Positions 33,701-45,371 of a stretch of DNA of 64,000 nt are shown here, piece by piece. The stretch covers positions 32,014,249 through 32,078,248 of the forward strand of contig CM045735.1 in the NCBI GenBank assembly GCA_024760905.1, given 5' to 3'. Each line of letters begins with the position of its first letter. Within the stretch, counting starts at the first letter, position 1. Under the pieces are notes generated by a model. It ran no database searches. It had not been told where the DNA came from and worked only from the letters and a program-made list of their open reading frames with translations. This stretch comes from Plotosus lineatus. Lineage: Eukaryota > Chordata > Actinopteri > Siluriformes > Plotosidae. The translations under genes and the position numbers were made by a program.

Positions 33701-33898
33701 ACCCTGTATGCAGTGGAAGTACTGTACTGAATGCGGTCGTTCTTAACCCGGGCTGTGACCGATCCGATATGTTATTTTTATAATTGATTCGCATTTTTAT
33801 ATGTGGCATTGGTTTTATGCCGGATGACTTTCCTGACTCAACCCTCTGCATTTATCCGGGTTTGGGACGGCATGAGGAAGAGACACTGCATTGCCCCC
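30776..33898 (-). mobile_element. RTE-type LINE, copy 4, near full length
   Basis: Runs from the 5' terminal region near 33898 (GGGGGGCAATGCAGTGTC in element sense) to the 3' module and AAG tail at 30776-30830. Length about 3.1 kb. All parts seen in copy 1, plus its missing endonuclease, are present in order. No TSD could be matched, consistent with the rearranged junction to copy 3. Confidence 0.87.
30804..33619 (-). pseudogene. RTE LINE endonuclease/reverse transcriptase, frameshifted
   Basis: The start MSLGLKVGTLNVGTMKGKGR opens an apurinic-type endonuclease, with CVQETRWKGSKAR (catalytic-region glutamate) and VIGADFNGYVGAG from the domain core. A lysine- and glutamate-rich linker follows (32900-32178, KAVGPDDIPV at its end). 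The RT then has FVDLEKAYDRVPREEL (motif A), GLHQGSSLSPFLFAMVMDR and MMFADDIVICS (catalytic FADD), all in the 253-residue frame 32102-31341. The last 166 residues end at the stop at 30804-30806. Four or five frameshifts or stops separate these frames. All main catalytic motifs survive, so decay is moderate. Confidence 0.9.
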
Positions 33899-34287
33899 CA
33901 AATGGCTAACTTCATTTTATTGCCATATAATGCTGCTGAGCCTCGCCCTTACCAACTCAAACAACAATCCTATTGCAATTACATGCTGTAACATCAAGGG
34001 TCATTAAACAGTTGCTTGTAGATGAATGTGAATGCAGTTCTCTGTTATAGCTGGTGGCTTTCTTTAGCTCATTACTGTAATAATGGAACAGCTGAAAATG
34101 CTTGCAGTATATATGATAGATTTATTGGAATCAAAACTGCTGGCAAATAAGTTTATCACATTTATAGTGTAATGCTGATTAATACACATTAATAAACATT
34201 AATTTATAATTTAATATGCAATATTGGTCGTAATTGATCATAATTTTATAGAATCAGGTGTTGTGTGATTAAATTTTTAAAAGTAGT
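33899..34287. other. No gene seen
   Basis: AT-rich unique sequence. Confidence 0.5.
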
Positions 34288-34302
34288 TTATATGGCACAT
34301 TA

Positions 34303-34597
34303 GTGGGGCCGGTGACATAGTGCTTAAAGTGCTGGGATCATCAGGAGATTGTGGATTTGAATCCCAGTTTGACCCCCACCATGTTAAGACCCCTGTCCAA
34401 GATCTTAACTACAAGTGTACAACCAGCATTATAAATGCATATCAGTAAAAAAAATCCTGGGAAGGTAAATTGCGATGAACTAGAATCCTATCCAGGATGA
34501 GTTGAACTTGTCATCACTTCACGCTACAAAAAGTACGGATAAGTGCCGGCGCTGATGAACCTCTAGGCTCGGGTGTATAAAGCCCAACAGATTTACC
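34303..34597 (+). mobile_element. SINE-4 (different tRNA-headed SINE) with TSD
   Basis: The head GTGGGGCCGGTGACATAGTG and GTGGATTTGAATCCCAGTTT (B-box-like) are followed by CCCTGTCCAAGATCTTAAC and a 3' part with GATAAGTGCCGGCGCTGATG. The 15-bp TTATATGGCACATTA is duplicated perfectly at 34288-34302 and 34598-34612. The only clear copy of this family in the window. Confidence 0.88.
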
Positions 34598-34612
34598 TTA
34601 TATGGCACATTA

Positions 34613-34759
34613 TAGCTTAATGAGGTCAGTTTCGGATGTGCTGTTTTGAAATACACCCAGTTGATGTCTGTGCATCTCTCCTCCATCTGGCCACCACCTT
34701 TAAGCCGTCCTCCTTAATTAGCCCTCTGGAGAGCACACACATATTCGGACAGTTGTGTG

Positions 34760-34800
<41 letters not shown>

Positions 34801-35100
34801 AAGAGAGCCGAATAAATCCAGTTAAAAGAGAATGATGTTGCAGCGACGGAGTCTTGCCTCATTGTCTCTTCATGAATATAATTAAAGCTCTCTTCTGTTT
34901 CTCTTGTATGTAAGTGGTGTTTTTGTTGGCAGAGAAATGAGCCCTTGCTAAATTAATAACATAAATGCTCAAGCCGCAATGATCAAGTGTCCTATTAGAG
35001 TCAGGCTGTGTTTCTCTGCCTGATTCATATTTAATGACTAATTTTCTCATTTCTTCATCCTTGACTGAAAGGCTCAGTGCAATAATTCACACGGCATTTT
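34613..35100. other. Candidate conserved non-coding sequence; (GT)n at 34757-34799
   Basis: Apart from the GT run, this stretch is free of recognised repeats and rich in homeobox-type TAATTA/ATTA words (for example TGAATATAATTAAAGC and TTGCTAAATTAATAACATAA). Conservation cannot be tested here. Confidence 0.3.
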
Positions 35101-35550
35101 TTTTTTTTTTTTCACAACAGAAAACAGGATTGCTTATTTTATCACTATTACTATGCTATTATCATTATGCAGAGGAATGACTATGGAGCGAATATTGTGA
35201 CTACTCAGGTCCCTGGAAGGATGAGCCTCACAAAGAGAAATAAAATGTTGATATTTACTAGAATTGCTGGATATACCAGAGGCATAAATGCCTCATATTA
35301 AAGTGGAAAGGTGGAGTGATGAACTGTACTCATATGTCTTTAACTATGATCTGAACTTGTTATACTGCTCCGCCCCTCCAGTATATCAAACAAACTTTAT
35401 TTAACTGCAACATTTGTTACAAAATCAGAATATTTTTTTCAATAAAGGGAAACTAGCCTTAACTTTAATGAAGATATGCATATATCGTACGTCATAACAA
35501 AACAACAAGTAATAAATTCCTTGCAGAAGGCCACTTTGTAACATGAAATG
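35101..35550. other. No gene seen
   Basis: AT-rich unique sequence. Confidence 0.5.
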
Positions 35551-35551
35551 T

Positions 35552-35862
35552 GACATGTGATTCACGGTCAGGGGTTCAATTCCCACTATCAATGGGTTTG
35601 TCACTGCCCCCCACCACCACCCCTCGTACAGCTAGCTGGGTTATCAAAGGCCAATCAAGTTTCTCACTGTCTATGTGGAGAGGCACGTAAAAGAACCATT
35701 GCTGACTTTCATAAAGAGTAGGCTGCATAGCCATCAGCTTGTTTCTGCAATGGTCTGGAAAGCTGTCCAGGGTGTACTCTACCCTCGCCCAGAGTTGGCT
35801 GAGACTCTCCACGAACCTACTTTAGATTAAATGTTCAGTAAATGAATGAATGAAAGTGTTTA
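35552..35862 (+). mobile_element. SINE-1, type B tail
   Basis: Partial head (GGTCAGGGGTTCAATTCCC), core (TAGCTGGGTTATCAAAGGCC; AAGAACCATTGCTGACTTTC) and type B tail (GCTGTCCAGGGTGTACTCTA) ending in TGAATGAATGAA. Plus-strand orientation. Confidence 0.82.
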
Positions 35863-36716
35863 ATATTTGTATATACTTATTTTTTTACCATCTTTTTACA
35901 TAGCTACTGCTATCAATGGATTTTAACATATTGAGATAATGTAAATAAAAACCACCCAAAAATGAAAATATGCATATGTTAACACTGTATTACAGAAGAG
36001 TATGTAATACCTGCCTTTTGTTTCACTGAAAATAGAACATGTTTCATAACAAGTCACTTTTTGTAAAATCAAACTTTATTTAATTGTAGCTATATGGCTT
36101 AGAGCTTCATTAAACACCCAGAACAAATCTTTCTATTTTTCTCACATGTGATCTATGACTGATTTTTCTCAGCCAATCACTGCTTAAAAGTCCTGAAGGA
36201 GCTGTTGCCATTGTACCAGACAGAAATTGTGGTTCTGATTGACCACTAGACCTGGACACTTTACAAAAGCGCTTGATTTGCTATTCATTCAGTTTCTTGT
36301 CCCATTTGTAATCACCTGCCCCTTCTGTTGCTCATTGATTCTGGCCTTCTACAATTATCATATGGCCAAAACAACAAACCTCATTCACCATATCAGTCAT
36401 AAACATCACTATTACTACGTTCTTAACATTAGTATGTTATTTATGTATCATCAATACATAATATAAATCAAGTATCTATTAACTGGAATATGGTGTCTAA
36501 TAATGCACAGCATGGTTCGACTGAAAGTACATTTCTTTTTCATGTTCTTCTTCCTCTTATCCTCCTTCATCATTTACACTAATATGTTGCCATACATCAT
36601 AGACTGAAGAGTTAATGCACTGTGTATTATGCAGAATAAAACTTGTGTTTTGTATATGTGTCTTACATTTCTTAAAAAATATTTCTTTGTTTTCATTTTT
36701 TTGAAAAGTTTAATTG
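35863..36716. other. No gene seen
   Basis: AT-rich unique sequence. Confidence 0.5.
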
Positions 36717-36729
36717 CACTTTAAATGCA

Positions 36730-37046
36730 TTCATTCATTTTCTTAACTGCTTAATTCTAATCAGGGTCACAGGGATGTTGGCACCCAACTCTGGGTGAGG
36801 GCAGAGTACACCTTGGATGGCTCACTAAGCCATCGCAGGGCAGAACCATGTTGACGACTATCCACCCTACTCTTGTTTAAAGTCAGTAAAGGTTCTTTTA
36901 CAGCCTCACACCATAGCCAGTGAGAGACATGGCAAGCCTTTGATAACCCAGTTAGCTGCACTGGGAGGACAGTGACAACCGGTTGAGAGTGAGGCTTGAA
37001 CCCCCAACCTTGGGATCAGTGATCCAACACCCTACCACCGGAACAC
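36730..37046 (-). mobile_element. SINE-1, type B tail, with TSD
   Basis: Complete on the minus strand: tail (TCATTCATTTTCTTAACTGC) to tRNA-like head. The flanks CACTTTAAATGCA (36717-36729) and CACTTCAAATGCA (37047-37059) form a 13-bp TSD with one mismatch. Confidence 0.88.
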
Positions 37047-37059
37047 CACTTCAAATGCA

Positions 37060-37515
37060 GAGCCTTTAATTCAATCTTGGCTGTTGTCAATATTTCTTCT
37101 AAAATGTGCACTATACAAACATTGTTGTTCTTTGCTTGGCTATCATAGCAAATTATATCAAATCAAATTTGGCTGATTTGCAAAGTATACGGAATAATTG
37201 TAAAAAAAAAAATCAGTACATTAAATAATACATAGATTTATGCATTTCCATAAAAACTGAGCTTTCAATAGATATTCATATGGAATCCAAGGATGTTGTG
37301 TAAAATCAGAGTATCTGCTGTAATGGCCGAATCAATTTCAGCCCCGGAGAAAGTAAATTTATACATCTCCTCTGTTTGCTGACTACGGTCTGAAGCAAAA
37401 GAAAGAAAGGTTAACACTGGGTTTTCTTTGCTGCGACACCTTTAATTGATGGACACATTAGATGTGCTGTAGCATCGTCTGCCTTTTTTTAGTGTTGTTT
37501 TTTTCATCAAAGGTA
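37060..37515. other. No gene seen; repeat-free
   Basis: Unique-looking sequence, more complex in composition around 37270-37470 than the surrounding AT-rich spacers. Confidence 0.4.
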
Positions 37516-37517
37516 TA

Positions 37518-40500
37518 TTCTTCTTTTTTCTTTTCCTTTCGGCTTTTCCCTTCAGGGGTCGCCATAGCAAACCATCCGCCTCCATCTAATCCTATCCTCT
37601 GTATCTTCAACTCTTACTCCAAGTACCTTCATGTCCTCCTTCACCACATCCATAAATCTCCTCTTTGGTCTTCCTCTAGGCCTTCTGTCTGGTAGTTCCT
37701 ACCTCAGCATCCTACTACCAATATACTCACTATCCCTCCTCTGAACATGTCCAAACCATCTCAATCTAGCCTCTCGGACTTGGTCTCCAAAACATCTTAC
37801 ATGGGCTGTCCCTCTGATATACTCATTCCTGATCCCATCCTCGTTACTCCCAAAGAGAACCTCAACATTTTCATCTCTACTACCTCCAGCTCTGCCTCCT
37901 GTTTTTTCCCCAGGGCCACTGTTTCTAAGCCATACAACTTTGCTGGCCTCATCACCATCTTGTACACTTTTCCTTTCATTCTTGCCGATACCCTCCTATC
38001 ACACATCGCACCGGACACTTTTCTCCAACCATTCCAACCTGCCTGCACACACTTCTTAACCTCTTTTACACACTCTCCATTGCTCTGGATTGTTGAGCCT
38101 AAGTACTTGAAATCCTGCACCTTCTTTATCTCTGCTCCCTGTAACCTCACAGTTCCTCTTGGGCCGTTCTCATTCACACACATGTATTCTGTTTTACTGA
38201 GGCTAACCTTCATTCCTCTCCTTTCCAGGGCATATCTCCACCTCTCTAGATTTTCCTGCACTTGTTCTCTGCTCTCACTACAGATCACAATGTCATCATG
38301 GTCCATGGAGATTCTTGCCAAACCTCATCTGTCAGCCTGTCCATCACCATAGCAAACAAGAAAGGGCTCAGAGCTGACCCTTGATGCAGTCCCACCTCCA
38401 CCTTGAACTCTTCTGTCACACCGACAGCACACCTCATCACTGTCTTACATCTCTCATACATGTCCTGCACCATTCTAACATACTTCTCTGCCACTCCAGA
38501 CTTCCTCAAGCAATACCACAGTTCCTCTCTTGGCACCCTGTCATATGCTTTTCTCCAGATCCACAAAGGCACAATGCATGTCCCTCTGACCTTCTCTGTA
38601 CTTCTCTATTAACATCCTCAAAGCAAACACTGTGTCTGTGGTGCTCTTTCTTGGCATGAAACCAAACTGTTGTTCATAAATGCTGACCTCTGCCCTTAGT
38701 CTAGCTTCCACTATTCTTTCCCATAACTTCATCGTATGGCTCATCAACTTTATCCCTCTGTAGTTGCTACAACTCTGCACATCTCCCTTGTTCTTAAAAA
38801 TGGGCACAAGCACACTTCTCCTCCATTCCTCCGGCATCCTCTCACTCTCTAAGACCTTGTTGAATGTTCTTGTCAGAAAAATTACTGCTCCCTCTCCTAG
38901 ACCTTTCCATACCTACACCGGTATGTCATCAGGACCAACTGCCTTTCCACTCTTCATCCTCTCCAATGCCCTCCTCACTTCACCCTTACTAATCTTTGCT
39001 ACTTCCTGGGCCTCAACAGTCATCTCTTCTACTCTTTTTTCTCTCTCATTTTCCTCATTCATCAGCTTTTCAGAGTACTCTTTCCGTCTTCCCAGCACAC
39101 TTGTGTCATCAGTCAATACATTTCCCTCTTTGTCCTTAATCACTCTAACTTGCTGCATGTCCTTCCCATCTTTATATTGCTGCTGTGCCAAGCTGTATAT
39201 ATCATTTTCTCCCTCTTTACTGTCCAACCTAGCATACAAGTAATCATACGCCCGCTGTTCGGCCTTTGACACCGCTATCTTTGCCTTACGCTGTGTCTCC
39301 CTGTACTCCTGTTTATGCTCTTTGGTCCTCTCTATGTCCCATTTCTTCTTAGCTAACCGCTTCTTTTGTACACACTCCTGCACTTCCTCATTCCACCACC
39401 AAGTCTCCTTATCTACTCTCCTTCCAGATGACACACCAAGTACTCTCCTACCTGTCTCCCTGATCTCTTTAGCTGTAGTTTTCCAGTCATCTGGAAGCAC
39501 TTCCTGACCACCCAAATCCTGTTTCAACTTCTCCTTGAAGACAACACGACACTCTTCCTTTTTCAACTTCCACCACTTTGTTTTCTGCTCTGCCTTTGCC
39601 TTCTTCACCTTTTGCACCATCAGCATCATCCTGCATACCACCATCCTATGCTGTTTTGCAACATTCTCACCCACTACTACTTTGCAGTCACTGACTTCCT
39701 TCAAATTACATCGCCTACACAAGATGAAGTCTACCTGTGTGCTCCAACCTCCGCTTTTATATGTCACCCTATACTCCTCTCCCTTCTGTGTTCCTGTCCT
39801 GGATACCAAGCCTGTCCATCACTTCCTCATTCCCTCTGTTGTCTGCACCAACATGTCCATTGAAGCCTGCACCAATGACCACTCTTTTACTTCTGGGGGT
39901 ACTCAGCATCACTTCATCTAATTCACTCCAGAATCTCTCCTTCTCTTCTCGCTCACATCCTGCCTGTGGGGCATAATCACAAACAACATTGAACATCACA
40001 CCTTCAATTTCTAACTTGAGACTCATCACTCTGTCTGACACTTTTTTCACTTCTAGAACATTCCTGACCAACCCCTCCTTCTAGATGACTCCTACTCCAT
40101 TTCTCTTCCCATCCACACCATGAAAAAAACAGCTTAAACCCCACTCCTAAGCTTCTAGCCTTGCTACCTTTCCACCTGGTCTCCTGAACACACAGTATGT
40201 CCACCATCCTTCTCTGCATCATCTCAGCCAGCTCTCTACCTTTTCCAGCCATAGTTCGAACATTCAAAGTCCCTACTCTCAGTCCTAAACTCATGCTTTT
40301 CCTCTTCTCTCTTTGCTTATGGACACATCTCCCACCTCTCCTTCTTCGACCTCTCCTTCTTCAACCAACAGTAGTCCAATTTCCACCAGCACCCTGTTGG
40401 TTAACAGTACTGATGGCGGTTGTTGTTAATCCGGGCCTCGACCGATCCAGTATGAAATGTGTCTTTACGGTTTGCATTTTGTATTTTGGCAAAAGTTTTA

Positions 40501-40584
40501 TGCCGGATGCCCTTCCTGTCGCAACCCTCTGCATTTATCCGGTCTTGGGACCGGCGTAAGGGTGGGCACTTGTTTGTGCCCACC
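37518..40584 (-). mobile_element. RTE-type LINE, copy 5, full length
   Basis: The 5' terminus at 40584 is a perfect 9-bp hairpin (GGTGGGCAC with GTGCCCACC). The 3' end at 37518 has the conserved module and an AAG/AAAAG tail. Length about 3.07 kb. TATATT occurs at both outer borders and may be a very short TSD, but this is weak. Confidence 0.88.
37552..40294 (-). pseudogene. RTE LINE endonuclease/reverse transcriptase, frameshifted
   Basis: The endonuclease starts MSLGLRVGTLNVRTMAGKGR with CVQETRWKGSKAR. The domain continues in frames 40071-39769 and 39809-38913, the latter of 298 residues including the lysine/glutamate-rich linker and ending KAVGPDDIPV. RT entry (WRRSVLVPIFKNKGDVQS) lies in 38837-38541, and GLHQGSALSPFLFAMVMDR in 38572-38285. 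The catalytic region is damaged: about 18 bp around 38296 is missing relative to copy 4, so FADD is lost and MMTL or DHDDIVIC is read instead. The thumb and C-terminal region follow in 38321-37797. Inactive. Confidence 0.88.
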
Positions 40585-40589
40585 TATAT

Positions 40590-40715
40590 TTAATAACCGA
40601 ATTTAACCGATATTTAAGTTATATAAACTGAAACCCAAAAATAATGGTTAATACACCACCATTTAGATTTGTACAGGATAAAAAACATATCGATAACAAC
40701 AACAACAACAACAAC

Positions 40716-40755
<40 letters not shown>

Positions 40756-41168
40756 TATGTTACTTTTTATTGCTGCTAATTACCATGGAATACTCATATA
40801 AACACTCTGGTTGTTAACCTAACACAGGGGATTTTTATTGTGCAGCATTATTTATATTTGTTATCACATGTGTACATAGGACAACCTTATAAATTATGTT
40901 TCATGCTTATGGTCTACTTAATTTTAATTTTAAATTTAATTAAATGAAAATGTAATCAATACATTTATTTGACTTTTTTTAATCATCTGCCCATGCCCTT
41001 CAATACAGTACAGTGGTAAATTTAGTCCTTTTTGAATTTTTTTTACTCGCTCAAATTATACACTTCATTCATTTAAATTTTTCATCTGATGCACCTCTGA
41101 ATGTGCTGTTACGATAGGGATAATAACATATCTGTGAGTGTAGTATTTATACTATAAACCTACTAGTA
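40590..41168. other. No gene seen; (AAC)n-(AAT)n at 40696-40752
   Basis: AT-rich sequence with one compound trinucleotide microsatellite. Confidence 0.55.
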
Positions 41169-41170
41169 TA

Positions 41171-41716
41171 CAGTGGTACCTCATCTTACGATAGTCCCAG
41201 CATATGAAAAAATCCAGGTCACGAAAAACATTTTCTGAATTCTTTTGTCTGTGTATATGAAATAAGTTTTCCTTACAAAACATGCCAAGCATGCCATACA
41301 AACATTCAAATGTTCCATTCAAACATTAAAACGCGCCATTCGCCATTCAAACATTCAAGCAATGCACGAGCTGCTCTCCCATCAATGATGTTCAAACATC
41401 CCGCCCCACTAGCCTCCCATTGGCTAGGAGTGATGACGCAGCTACCCACCATTGCCTATCTCCCAATATCCCGCCCCGCTGGCCTCCCATTGGCTCGGAG
41501 GAATGACACAGCTCCCTCCCATTGGCTATTATGGAGCTGCATCTCCCATAATGCTTTTCGTGTAAAGGACAGAGTTACTGTTGTTTCGTGAGTTTCTTGC
41601 TTTATTTTTTGACTCAGGCTTTTAACCTTACATAAACATTTGTAAGATTATAACTCTACTAAGAAGACATGGTCAACACATGCATGCACACACACGCGTG
41701 CACACACACGCGTGCA

Positions 41717-41773
<57 letters not shown>

Positions 41774-42070
41774 GCGCGCGCACGCGTGTGATTTCCGGTA
41801 CGAGTGAAAAGAAGAAGCTGGCTCGTGGCATGCGGTTGAGTGATATTGTAAATGAATAAGGCCATACCCGTCTACATCAGTACGATATTGAAGCTGAAGG
41901 AGGTCTTAAAAGGTATGCTTTTATAATTTTTAAATGGTTTAAGGGGTAGTATTGGGGAACTTTTGAACGAATCACACGTTTTACATGTAAAATGCGGTTC
42001 AATTTACAAAAAATCCAGGTTAAGAAAAAGGCTCTGGAACGGATTGATTTCGTAAGCTGTGGTACCACTG
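41171..42070. mobile_element. pogo/Tigger-like MITE, 900 bp
   Basis: The left end CAGTGGTACCTCATCTTACGA and the right end, reversed, CAGTGGTACCACAGCTTACGA are inverted repeats. TA lies at both borders (41169-41170; 42071-42072), as expected for Tc1/mariner/pogo insertion. There is no transposase inside. The interior holds a CA microsatellite (41682-41786) and a near-repeat, CCCATTGGCT, at 41417 and 41486. Confidence 0.82.
41682..41786. repeat. (CA)n microsatellite inside a MITE
   Basis: CA run with CG-rich blocks at both ends. Confidence 0.95.
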
Positions 42071-42349
42071 TATTTATATTACAGGTTACATGTTATGCTA
42101 ACATCAAAATGCTGCTCTGATGGGAAATTAAACCTCATCATCTGATTCATGCATTCAAAAGTGCGGTCATAGAAATGAATTGTTTTATATTTCATGTAAG
42201 TATATCCAAGGGGAATATGGTGGTACAGTGAGTCGTGTTATTGCTTCATAGCCCGGGGAGCTTTCTTTATAGGCTACATACATGAAGACACAATCCTGAT
42301 AATAATGTTACGACTTTACTGCTGTTCTAAAAATAAATAAATGAATAAA

Positions 42350-42600
42350 TACATTCATTCATTCATTCATTTATTCATTTTCTATACTGCCTAATCCTAG
42401 TTAGATTCGCGGCAGAGGCTGGCTGACTCTCAGCCGACTCTGGGTGAGGGCAGGGTACACCCTAGACAGCTCAACAGGCCATCGCAGAGCCAACACTCAC
42501 ACAGCCATTCATACTCACACCAACACTTAGGGACAATTTGGAACAGACAATCAACCCACTGTGCATGTTCTTGCAGTGTGGAAGGAAACCAGAGTATACA
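42350..42600 (-). mobile_element. SINE-2 copy with type B tail
   Basis: The (ATTC)n tail at 42355-42377 is followed by the type B tail (GGGTGAGGGCAGGGTACACC; GACAGCTCAACAGGCCATCG) and the SINE-2 body (ACTGTGCATGTTCTTGCAGT). The tRNA head is missing. This tail is the same one attached to SINE-1 type B. Confidence 0.72.
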
Positions 42601-42609
42601 TGAATAAAT

Positions 42610-43246
42610 ACATCAGTAAATAAATAAATAACCACATTTGGAAAGAAATTATTTCCTCATACTAATATACAATGATAATGATCTTCCAATTTAAGAAGTG
42701 TATTAAGCACAGAAACATTTGTAATGAAATTATAAATAATATGGGAGACATAGAGATGTTTGACCTTTACGATGATGGCTTTGTTTAAATAGTGTTTTTC
42801 TGGAATAGAAATTAATCTTCTTTGTAATAAAACTCTCTGCATCTATATCAGTCACATTTTTTATTCAGAATACTGACTTTTAAATGAAACAATTTGTTGG
42901 GTACAGGGGTTTAATGAGTTTCTGTCATTTACTTGATCTATATCAGTCGATTAATGAACCAATGAGAGTACATTCCTCACTTAAACTATTATTGACCTTC
43001 TTTCAGTGTATGATAAGTCAAGGATACAATAAGTGATGTTATACATTTCAGGATGAGTGACTACATAATTGTTTTTTGCAGTAGAAATATCATGAATAAT
43101 GCCCTTAATCACCACAGCGTTAGAGAGTTATTTGAGAAATATTGAATAATCACAGGTGTTGTAAATCTTTCAGATGTCAGAATTGGAAAGCTGTGAAAAA
43201 ACCCCAGCTCTGCTGAAAAAGGAAATATAGAAGGGAATTTTTTAAC
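42610..43246. other. No gene seen
   Basis: AT-rich unique sequence. Confidence 0.5.
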
Positions 43247-43260
43247 TGCTTCACAAAAGG

Positions 43261-43407
43261 CTGCCGCCTCAGCAATGGAGGCACGCAACATGGCCCATTC
43301 AGATTCCATGTCACCTGCCTCCTTTGGGACGTGGGTGTAGCTCTGCCGGAGATGGGGGTTAAAGGCCTCTCTGACAGGAGACTCCGCCAAATGTTCCCAG
43401 CAGACCA
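43261..43407 (-). other. Inverted 5' segment of Rex3 copy B
   Basis: Corresponds to 22690-22838 of Rex3 copy A, but in copy B it is opposite to the rest of the element. Its inner end joins the plus part with almost no gain or loss of Rex3 sequence. Confidence 0.82.
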
Positions 43408-43430
43408 TAGCTGTTGCCAGAAGGTCATCG

Positions 43431-44840
43431 GTGCTTGTCGTGGCGGTAACCCGGTGGTGGACACCTGTGGTGAAGAGGGTCATCCAATTGAAAGAGGAGG
43501 CCTATCAGGTCTTATTGGCCTGTGGGACTCCCAAAGTAGCAGACAGGTACCATGAGGCCAAATGTGCTGCAGCCGAATCTGTTGCAGATGCAAAATCTTG
43601 GGCGTGGGAGGAGTTCGGTGAGGGCCTGGAGAGTGATTATCGGTGGGACTCAAAAAGATTCTGGACTACCATCCAATGCCTCAGGAGGGGGAAGCTGTTC
43701 TTCACAAATACTGTTTATGGTGGAGGTGGGGAGCTGCTCACCTCGAATGGTGATGTCGTCGGGAGGTGGAAGGAATACTTTGACGACCTCCTCAATCTCA
43801 CCAACACGCCCTCCATGGAGGATGAAGACCCTAGGGATTTGGGCGGGGGTATGTCCATCATTGGACTTGAGGTCACTGAGGTAGTCAAAAAGCTTCTCGG
43901 TGGTCGGGCTCCGGGGATGGATGAGATCCGCCCTGACCGCCCTGAATATTTCAGGGCTCTGGAGGCTGTAGGACTGTCTTGGTAGACATGTCTCTGCAAC
44001 ATTGCGTGGTCATTGGGGGCTTTACCTCTGAATTGGCAAACCAGGGTGGTAGCCCCCCTTTTTACAAAGGGGTACCGGAGGGTGTGTTCCAATTATCGGG
44101 GAATCACACTCCTCAGCCTACCCGGGAAAATCTATGCTGGGGTACTGGAGAGGAGGATCCGATCGATAGTCAAATCTCAGATTCCTCCTGAGTCCCTTGG
44201 CACTCTTGACCAACCCTATAGGCTCACAGGATCTTGGAGGGGGCATGGGAGTTTGCTCAATCTGTCCACATGTGTTTTGTGGATTTGCAGAATGCTTTCG
44301 TCCATGTCCGTTAGGCTATCTTGTGGAGGGTTGGAGTCCACCAAGGCTGTCCTTTGTCAATGATGCTGTTCATAATTTTGATGGAAAGAATTTCTAGGCA
44401 CAGCTGAAGCATTGAAGGGTTCTGGTTTGATGGCCATCGGATCTTGTCTCTGCTTTTTGCAGATGACATTGTCCTTTTGGCTTCATCAAGCCAGGACCTC
44501 CAGCTCTCATTGGAGCGATTTGCAGTCAAGTGCAAAGCAGCCGGTATGAAAATCAGCACCTCCAAGTTCGAGGCCATGGTTCTCAGTCAGACAAGGGTGG
44601 AATGCACCCATCGGGTTCAGAATGAGGTCCTTCCCCAAATACAGGAGTTTAAGTATCTTGGGGTCTTGTTCATGAGTGAGGGAAGGATGGAGTGGGAGAT
44701 TGACAGACTGATCGCTGCAGTCTCTGCTGTTAAGTGTGAGCCTGTACTTGTCCATCGTGGTGAAGAGGGAGCTGAGCCACAAAGCAAAGCTTTCAATTTA
44801 CCAGTCGATCTAACCCTCACTTGTGGTCATGAGTTTTAGG
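43431..44840 (+). pseudogene. Rex3-like reverse transcriptase, broken
   Basis: The first frame (43431-43985) carries the linker before the RT and ends near PGMDEIRPDRPEYFRALEAV. A stop and frameshift follow. The fingers region is scrambled and shortened between 43985 and 44440, and motif A (FVDLEKAF in copy A) is degraded. The catalytic block LLFADDIVLLASSSQDLQLS is intact from 44450, followed by AAGMKISTSKFEAMVLS and FKYLGVLFMSEG. The C-terminal zinc-finger-like region (44840-45230) is out of frame. Non-functional. Confidence 0.85.
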
Positions 44841-45371
44841 TAATGACCGAAAGAACAAGATCGCAGGTACAAGTGGCTGAAATTAGCTTCTTTCTTCGGG
44901 TGGTGGGGTTCTCCCTTAAAGATAGGGTGAGAAGCTCTACCATCCAGGAAGAGTTCGGAGTAAAACCGCTGCTCCTCCACATTTAGAGGGGCCAGTTGAG
45001 GTGGCTCAGGCATCTGGTCAGAATGTCTCCCGAATGCCCCCCCTGGTGTGGTGTTTCGGGCATGTCCAACTGGGAAGAGACCCTGGGGTCGACCTAGAAG
45101 ATGCTGGAAGGACTATGTCTCTTGTCTTGTCTGGGAATGCCTCAGTGTCCCCCCGGAAGAGCTGAAGCAAGTGGCTGGGGACAGGGACGTCTGGACTTCA
45201 TTGCTTGGGTTGCTGCCTCCGTGATCCGACCACGGAAGAAGCGGAAGAAGATGATGATGATGATGATGATGCTTACAAAAGGTGGAATAAATGAAGAAGT
45301 GACATGCTCTAATAATGTAGGTGGGTGAAAACTCACATCAGTTATGTGTTATGATTCTTTTGATTAATTAA

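Larger units (their letters stand above)
43261..45269 (+). mobile_element. Rex3-like LINE, copy B, with inverted 5' segment
   Basis: Plus-strand Rex3 sequence from about 43408 to a (GAT)n tail ending at 45269, preceded by 43261-43407, which is the adjacent upstream Rex3 sequence in reverse orientation. The flanks TGCTTCACAAAAGG (43247-43260) and TGCTTACAAAAGG (45270-45282) form a TSD with a one-base gap. The inverted piece therefore belongs to the same insertion event. Confidence 0.87.
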
